From positions 38,485,335 to 38,549,334 of the forward strand of contig CM036191.1 of the NCBI GenBank assembly GCA_020631735.1: a DNA stretch of 64,000 nt, read 5' to 3'. The notes under the pieces were generated by a model, which was given only the letters and a program-made list of their open reading frames with translations, did not search any database and was not told where the DNA came from. The stretch comes from Saccharum officinarum. Taxonomy: Eukaryota > Streptophyta > Magnoliopsida > Poales > Poaceae. Shown here piece after piece: positions 57,294 through 64,000 of the stretch; the stretch's first letter is position 1, and each line of letters starts with the position of its first letter. Position numbers and translations under genes: made by a program.

Positions 57294-60200
57294 TGTGGCA
57301 AAATCTCCTAAATAATATGGCCCACATGTACTTGTTATTGTCTTAAAGACCTCTAACCACCATACATGTGTGCCACAGAACTTAAGAAGTCTGTCGGGTG
57401 TCCTCAGGAATCCGAATCATCCACGATCTTCTGAGCAGGATCACATTTCAGAGGCATTACAGTATTACAACAGTTTATATAATAAATTACATCAGAGTAC
57501 AAAAGCGAAAGTCTTACATAACATAAGTTCACAAACCCGTTGTTCTAAACTTACAAAGCATAAGTTTAGATAGTACAACTATAATAGTGGAGTAGCATTA
57601 GTAACATTATTACAATCACCAAAATGTGGCGCTCTGCCCAAGAGCCAAACATCTACTCGTCGTCGCTTACCGCAAAGACGGTCATGCAACAGGGTCCGAA
57701 ACACACCTGTTCATGAGACACACCTGCAATAGGGGTTCAACAAACCCTGAGTACGAAAGTACTCCACAAGACTTAACCAATGAAAAAGGATGGAGACGAC
57801 TCAGGAATGCAGGCTCAGGGGAATCAAGGTGAGGTTCCAGCAAGAATCAAGGTTCTTTTGCATAAAAGGTACTAATAGTGAATCCTTAAGATCAATGTTT
57901 TATTTCCTCATTAATCATTAACATAATGTAAGTGATGCTAATCTAGATCATGTAACTCATACAACTTCTTTCTTATTCTCCGACCAAAGTTCCATTTCTT
58001 AACTATGATGTTGAACAGAGAATCGAGTCTCCTTAACCGAGGAGCAGCAACGATTCGAATTGATTATACTCAATTAGGGATCCCTAACCACACGACATAT
58101 GTAGAACTTTAACCTACATATATCAACCTTCACTCAAATCCTCCAAAACATGACCGGGTCCAGCGCCACCCGAGAGTACAGTACACCTCCAATCCAGCCC
58201 TTGGCTACAAGGGTACACACTACTCTCGTTATCTCTCTACTCCTAGTGCGCGGTTGGTTGTTCATATGTTAGAATTACCAAGGTCTTAGGCTTACCGGAG
58301 CATATGGTCAATTACAAATTCTCGACACACACAATTCAATCAACGGTACGGTCCTTAACTGACATAGTCGGAGACACTACATGGGGACTCCTCTCCCAAT
58401 GCAAGTCCGCCGACCGGTTCCAGATTAATCATCATCAATATCCAACAACCCTTCAAACTTTGCTTAAAAATTTTTTAAGTTTTCTCATTAAGCATGGCTA
58501 GCATACTAAGCATTTTCAAATAAAAACAGTAACAAGGATGATATTAAAGTAGCAAGGATGGTAATGCAGTAATTAGGTTATCACTCAACTCATATCACTT
58601 AATGCAATAAGAATTAATATAAGTGAAGTAAAACTTTTCAAAATGTAAGGAAGGGTTAAATGTAACCGGGGCTTGCCTTGGTCGACGGGAAGTTCAGGTT
58701 CTGAGTCAGTACCACAAATATCAAATCCCACCTCCAAGGACGTTGGCTCTTCTTTGGGGACGGATTCCACTTTGGTACTCTCCTCATTCACGAGGACTAC
58801 ACGTGATGACAATGTATGTTCAAAATGATGAGATATAAAACATGATGCTCGGTGGATGCATAACAAAGTTGATAACTTGAGTATAACTTTTCTTCACGGT
58901 ACAGTTGCAAAGCAAACGATCCTAACCTAACCCTAACTTAGGGTTTGCGTAGGTTAAAGACTTTATTAAAGACTTTCGCTTATCACATGAAATAACACCA
59001 ATTAAACCTTAACAACATAATTAAGAGAGCTCAAACAATCAATTAAGGGTGCTAAAGGTCATTAAGTGTTAATGACCCAAAGTCAACACTCAATCACAAA
59101 GTCAAACAACCCTAAGTCATTAGGTTCTAATTACAAGATTAACTAATTAATTAATAAAGCAAAAAATTAAGAATAAAATCAACTTTGTCTAATTAAGCTC
59201 AAATTTTTATTTTAGAATGATTACATCATGACTAATTGGTAAAAAAAATTCATAATTTTTGGACAATTAATTAAGCCTAGAAGAATTATGGAAAAGCCAT
59301 TTATTAATTAATTGAGCTAATTAAATAACTTACAAAAATTAAATAAAATTGGCATTTAATATTTTTCTTAAATAGTACATAGTATAAAGAGGTTACATAA
59401 TAATTTTTATCATTTTTTGGAATTTTAAATAATTTACAACAAAATAAACAAAACTTGTTACTATTTATATTTTTGGAAAAAGAAAAACAAAAACCACCAC
59501 AACAGGCCGGCTACTGACCTCCTTCCCTCGCTCGGCCCACTCGACCTAGCCGCTCGCGCGCTCGTGCTCGCGGCCCGCACGCGCGCTCCGCTCGCCTTCG
59601 CTCGACCCAATAAGACCAGGCCGGCCCAGCTCGCGCGCGCTCCCTCTCTCTTGCTTTCGCTGACCAGGTGGTCCCGCGTGTCATCTTCCTCCTCCCACCG
59701 GCCGATGGCCAACGGTGGCCGCCGACCGCCATCTCGCCAACGGTGAGATCCCGGTGAGACCGAGCTGGACCAACACAACCCTGCTGGCCCCGCGAACTCA
59801 CTACGACGCTCTACACCTAAGTTCGCACGCCGGTGACCCCTCCCCGACGGCCATGGCGGCTCGGTGACGACGGCTCACGCCGTTCCGGCAAGACAAGCCA
59901 ATAAAAGCTAAATGGGATGGACAGGGAGCACCAGGGGCATACCACGACCACAAAACCGTGATCGGTTGAAGCGGAAGAGCACGGGAGGCGGCTGGTTATG
60001 GTGAGGCACCCACGGCGGAGCTACTGCTGACCGTGGACAAGACGGTTACGCCCTAAGCTCAGGCAGCGAGGCTAAACGCGAAGGGATGCACTCGACGCAC
60101 AACACTGTTGCAAACAATAGGGCGAGAGAACGTGACCTGAGGTGAAGCGATGGCGGTGGTGTGCGCCGGCGGCCGAGAGAATGACGGCGACGGTGAAAAC

Positions 60201-61446
60201 GGAGAAAAGGGGAAAACGCAGACGGCAGTGCGTGGCTTTATAGAAGAGGCAGCCAACTCGAAGACGTCCAGCGCGAGCGGCCATGCGAAGCAGCAGCTGG
60301 TGACCGCAGCGCGCCTGGAAGCCGGCCGAAGGCCACGGCGGCTCACCGGCGCCCATGCCGTGCGCTGCCTGCCTCCTATTCGTCGTGCACTGTAGCTCCC
60401 CCCAAATACCAAACTCTTCTCGAAAAATTTGAAATTACTCCCAAAATCCTGTAGCAACTTGAAAAATTCCCAAAATATTAAATCTTCAGAATTTCAAGCT
60501 CTACAAGTTTCATGTTGAAAACTTTTTCAAATTCAGACTGGATTTTGAAATTTGAATTTGAAATCAAAAGGGGACACTTTTCTAGAATTTGGCAATTTCA
60601 AAATTACTTTAAATTTTATATTGAAACTTCAAAAACTTAAAATACCAAAGTTGTACATCTAACCAATACCTACCACTTTGCTATTCAAACCATTTTCAAA
60701 TTTTTCCTCCGTTTTGAAATTTGGGTTTGGGGATGAAAAGGGGTCAAATTTGAAATTTGCTTCTTTTCAAATTTACTCAAACTTTTACACAGAAACTTTG
60801 AAAACTCAAAACACCAAACTTGTAGCCCAAGAAAAGATATACAAACTTGGTTTTAAACTTTTTCCCAAATTTTGCTTATATTTTGAATTATTCAGAAAGG
60901 GGTAAAATCAGGGTTTTGCATTTTAGGGTTTTCGGAAAGATTTCAAATTGAAACTTGATGTTCTATTAATTGGTGATTATTTAGTGATCACGCCATCACC
61001 CAAGGTCATCATTGAGTCAAGCATCACATGTTTGACCAAATGCTACTCTTGGTTGACTAGGTTGACTTTGGAAATTCTTTTAATAATTCCTCAAATTTGA
61101 ATTCGAATCCGAATAAGAAAACTTGCAACAAGTTTTGGATTCCAAATTTAAACTCAAACTTGAAACTTTATTTTATCCGTTGAACTTGAGCTCATACCCT
61201 ACAAGTGACACTAGTATACAACACAATCGTACACCTCAACTTACATAGGGCATAAACTAAGTAATTGCGGTGACATTCGAAATTAGGATTTTTGGATTCG
61301 AGTCACACACCACAGAAACACAATCAACCTAGGAAACGTAAACTTATTTGAGTTGATGCACAACATGGTTAACTTAATCATGAATGCTTTGCAGTGCATA
61401 TGATGACATGGCACGTTTTAGTTTATATAACACCAAGGGTGTTACA
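57294..61446 (-). repeat. Solo LTR of family B
   Basis: 4153 bases from TGTGGCAAAATCTCC to GGTGTTACA, alignable end to end with 9612-13712 but clearly diverged. No internal region, primer site or partner. The flank ATTT(T) on both sides fits a target duplication of four to five bases with one T ambiguous. It arose from recombination between two LTRs, leaving one. The GC-rich transcribed part is at 59500-60400 and the three AT-rich units at 60440-60930. ORFs inside are not genes. Confidence 0.88.
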
Positions 61447-62210
61447 ATTTTGGTTGGGGTGCTACTTGATAGATTTGATGTGGGTTCATTTAATCAAGGA
61501 GAGTTTATGCTAAAAATGAATTTGTGGGACAAAACTCTAAAATTGAAATGGAATCTGCTAGTTGTGTATGGAGCAGCTTAAGAAGAGAAGAAGTAAGCCT
61601 TTTTAGCTGAATTGTCTCATTTCTGTGCTTCTAACTCTGAACCCAAGATAATTGGAGGAGATTTCAATATTATAAGATATAGTAAAGAGAAGAACTCCAT
61701 GGATGGTGTTCATAGACACACTCCTCTATTTAATTCTTTGATTAACTTTTATGAGTTGAGGGAGATTGTTATGTCAGAGGGTATGTTCACTTGGTCAAAT
61801 AATCAAGAATCTCCTCTTCTTGAAAAGTTAGATAGAGTTTTGGTAACAAAAGAATGGGAAGATATTTTCCCTCAAGCTTCCGTTAACAGATTGCCGAGGG
61901 AAATTTCTGACCACAACCCTCTTATTGTATCTACTGAGAAAAGAGATAATTTACCTTTCATTCAATTTAGATTTGAGTTAGGTTGGCTTAAAAATCCTGA
62001 TTTTTTCCACTTGTTGAAAAGATTTGGATGAGGCCTTGCAGGGCTAGATCTACCATTGATAAGATTCAGCAGAAACTCAAATTATTTAAACATTTTTTCA
62101 AAGGATGGGGATTCAATCTCCAAGGTTAGTTGAGAAAAAAGAGAAAGGAATATCAGGTTGAGTTAGCTGATTTAGAAAAAATTGAAGTTGTGAAGTTCCT
62201 GATAGTCCAT
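61447..62210 (+). pseudogene. LINE endonuclease, third piece, and start of the ORF2 linker
   Basis: It continues the endonuclease: LDRFDVGSFNQGEFMLKMNL, a TAA at 61579-61581, then KIIGGDFNIIRY, MFTWSNNQESPLLEKLDRVL and the catalytic SDHNPLI. A shift near 62027 moves to the frame WMRPCRARSTIDKIQQKLKL, the helical linker before reverse transcriptase, which breaks up at about 62210. No reverse transcriptase follows, so the 3' half of the LINE has been lost. Confidence 0.9.
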
Positions 62211-62796
62211 GTGAAGTTGTAAAACACGATATCTGCCCATCTTCTATGGGCTGGCCCTCCACGTGCTCACACCTCAGTCCGTGCCACCACTGCCACAGGC
62301 ATGGAACAAGTCTATATTGAGATTCAGGAATCAGGATAATGCAGCACACACAACCAAGTTCCTACTACGGCACATTATCAAGCCAAGCTACAAATCAGAC
62401 TGAAACAAATACATATAAGCAGTAAAATGAGATAAGCACGCACAGTACATTCCATGGTCTGGGATGTGTCGGCCCTCACAGAGAAGTGCGTCCGGTAAAG
62501 GGCCTCAGCACGAGCCCGCAACGACGACGCAGCAACCCTGGGGCGCCGGCGGCTGGACAGCTTCCACGTTGGCAAGGCGGGGGCGGCCTCCTCCGATCCG
62601 CCTCCACACGGTCCGCGGTGGCAGCGTCCAGTGGCGGAGGGTGAACTAAAACATAGGGGGGGATAATTTGCCTAATCCTAATTAATAGTTACACTGTTGC
62701 TACAGTGATGAGTGCTTTTGATTAAAAAAATGGATGAACTGCTTGGGCCTGACGAGAAGACGTTGGTTCACTCCAGCACGACAGTCGACAGATCAT
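62211..62796. other. Unassigned spacer
   Basis: No gene recognised. The ORFs at 62113-62349, 62378-62575 and 62464-62649 overlap on opposite strands and lack domains. CCAGTGGCGGAGGG near 62630 could be the end of a small hAT-like element. Confidence 0.35.
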
Positions 62797-63110
62797 CCGC
62801 TGCGGGGCTCCTTCTTGGGCCTGGAGCCCTGGACTGCATTCCTTGGTCGTCAGTTAAGGTAGGCCCAGCCCAAAGAGTTCAACACTTCCGGCCCAAGCGG
62901 TTCATCGATCGGACAGTGGGCCGATCCAGACAGATCCTTCCACTCCAACTCCTCTATATATACCGACGCAACACATTTCCGTAACCCTAACCTAAACTAA
63001 ACCACCATTCCATTCCTCAGCCGCCGTCAGCCGCTTAAGCGGTGGTTGAGCTTTTGTCTCGCGGACATATCCCACCGATCCAGATCCAGATCCCGCATGC
63101 ATGTCCCGCC
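62797..63110 (+). promoter_or_regulatory. Housekeeping-type promoter and 5' leader, copy 2
   Basis: Direct-orientation copy of 41799-42045. It has GGCCCAGCCCAAAG, GGCCCAAGCGGTTCATC and CAGTGGGCCGATCC (site II type), a TATA box TATATATA at 62955-62962, and a telo-box-like AACCCTAACC in the leader that copy 1 lacks. Site II plus telo-box is the classic pair upstream of plant ribosomal-protein and cell-growth genes. The leader carries GTTGAGCTTTTGTC and GATCCAGATCC, as in copy 1. Confidence 0.6.
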
Positions 63111-63306
63111 GCGAGAGCGAGCGCCCGCCGCCCGCGACCGATGCTCCCGGAGCTGGCCTGTCCTGGAAGCAATTCGTCGAACGACTGCAGCGCTAGAGGG
63201 TGGTAGGCCTCAGCCTCGACCACGCGCACGCGAGCTGTTTGGCGAATTGCTCCCATGCCAGGCCCTGCCTCGGTTATACTTGTACCGCCTTCAACCAGTT
63301 TACTGA
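63097..63306 (+). CDS. Short ORF after promoter copy 2, family unknown
   Basis: 69 codons from MHVPPRERAPAARDRCSRSW ending LYRLQPVY. It begins at the ATGCATGTCCCGCCGC shared with copy 1 and is Arg/Pro-rich with no recognisable domain. It may be a first exon or an upstream ORF: a good splice donor (ACCAG/GTAAAA) lies at 63487-63492, beyond its stop, so the real coding exon could start outside the window. Confidence 0.3.
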   Translation: MHVPPRERAPAARDRCSRSWPVLEAIRRTTAALEGGRPQPRPRARELFGELLPCQALPRLYLYRLQPVY

Positions 63307-63890
63307 CCATCTTCTTGTGACATGTAATTTTGTTCGAGTTGGTCTATCTGATTTACTGGCCATGATATTCGGTCTGCTTTGTTTAAACTTCGAAGAAACT
63401 TTCTAGACAAATTGTTTGAACTTTGAAGAAACTGTCTGACAAATTCTGTCCTGTTAGTGTGCACTTGAGCGTCAAGTTCATTACCAGGTAAAATTATCTG
63501 TGTCCAGTGTCCCCGTTCACTAATTTTAGTCATTTAGTGCATATGTATGCGGCATATACTGGCTGGATTTGCTCACTTGTAAAAACACATGAACTTCTAT
63601 TGTTATCTGCAGTCTGCACTAGCACATGCCTGATGCTTTCTTCTAGTAGTGTTTTTTTTCCAATTCATTGTGGTAATAAGATGTCACTTTGGAAGTGTGA
63701 TGCTTTTAGGAATGTATTATTGTGGGGCTTGTTAGGGGTCTACAGATATGATTACTATGTTCTGGCGTTCTTGCTTCCAACAGGATGAGTGTGTAAAATT
63801 TGAAGGCAAGGCCACTTGCAGTTATAGTTAATCAAAACATACGTCCAGTGTGAAAATGAAAATTTTTCTGCTGGTTTATTGAATCTATAT
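63307..63890. other. Downstream region of copy 2, no clear gene
   Basis: T-rich, intron-like sequence following the donor-like site at 63492. No coding signature. The ORFs at 63507-63788 and 63755-63970 are on opposite strands and featureless. Confidence 0.35.
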
Positions 63891-64000
63891 GAACTACTCC
63901 CTCTGTTTTTTTTAATGTCTGAGTATGATGACGCCATAGTTCTACGCAAAACGTCTTCACACTCATACATATGAACTACCCCCTCTGTTGAACTACGCCG
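63891..64000. mobile_element. Stowaway-like MITE terminus at window edge
   Basis: ACTCCCTCTGTTTTTTTTAATG is the common Stowaway (Tc1/mariner) end, and ACCCCCTCTGTTG recurs at 63976. The element is cut or overlaid by a second copy at the window end. Confidence 0.5.

Overview
This is plant nuclear DNA, almost certainly from a large, repeat-rich panicoid grass. A Saccharum/Sorghum/Miscanthus-type genome is my inference from the repeat families; no species marker is present. About 85% of the window is retrotransposon sequence in nested layers. There are no rRNA or tRNA genes, no CRISPR array and no bacterial-type operon.

Layout, left to right. (1) 1-284 and 13713-16151 are one long terminal repeat (LTR) of a Gypsy family, here called A. 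It was split by a complete minus-strand Gypsy chromovirus, family B (285-13712), with LTRs, primer-binding site, polypurine tract, gag-pol, an extra coiled-coil ORF and a 5-bp target duplication (ACGAA). The B 3' LTR contains an assembly gap (1285-1384). (2) 16357-19616 is a 5'-truncated minus-strand L1-type LINE with reverse transcriptase and a C-terminal zinc-binding domain. (3) 19627-21862 is non-coding: a degenerate 'AACATCCAGAT' tandem repeat and a MITE-like element. (4) 21863-35142 is a complete minus-strand Copia element of SIRE/Maximus type (target duplication GACGG) with a very long extra ORF after pol. (5) 35143-42605 is the only low-copy-looking stretch. It has a small spliced gene resembling the N-terminal domain of plant MCA/CNR13 proteins (40195-40863) and a housekeeping-type promoter (41799-42045). 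(6) 38460-39425 and 42606-about 44840 are inverted fragments of one further LTR family and bracket that stretch. (7) 44883-62210 is a plus-strand LINE (ORF1 plus endonuclease) split by a complete plus-strand Gypsy A element (46905-57249, target duplication TCTTT) and, 44 bp further on, by a solo B LTR (57294-61446). (8) 62797-63306 holds a second copy of the promoter seen at 41.8 kb. The right edge has a Stowaway-like terminus.

Two themes recur. First, the retroelement frames are broken mostly by in-frame TAG/TAA codons where the family normally has Gln, as expected if methylated cytosines in CAG deaminated. In Gypsy B, gag-pol is otherwise one continuous frame apart from one lost base. Second, the Copia LTR carries an array of a CpG-rich perfect palindrome (GACCGGACGCGTCCGGTC) just upstream of its TATA box. 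A second array of the same motif lies upstream of the extra ORF, followed by a TATA-like box and a leader with a plausible intron. This suggests, as inference, a separate internal transcription unit for the accessory protein.
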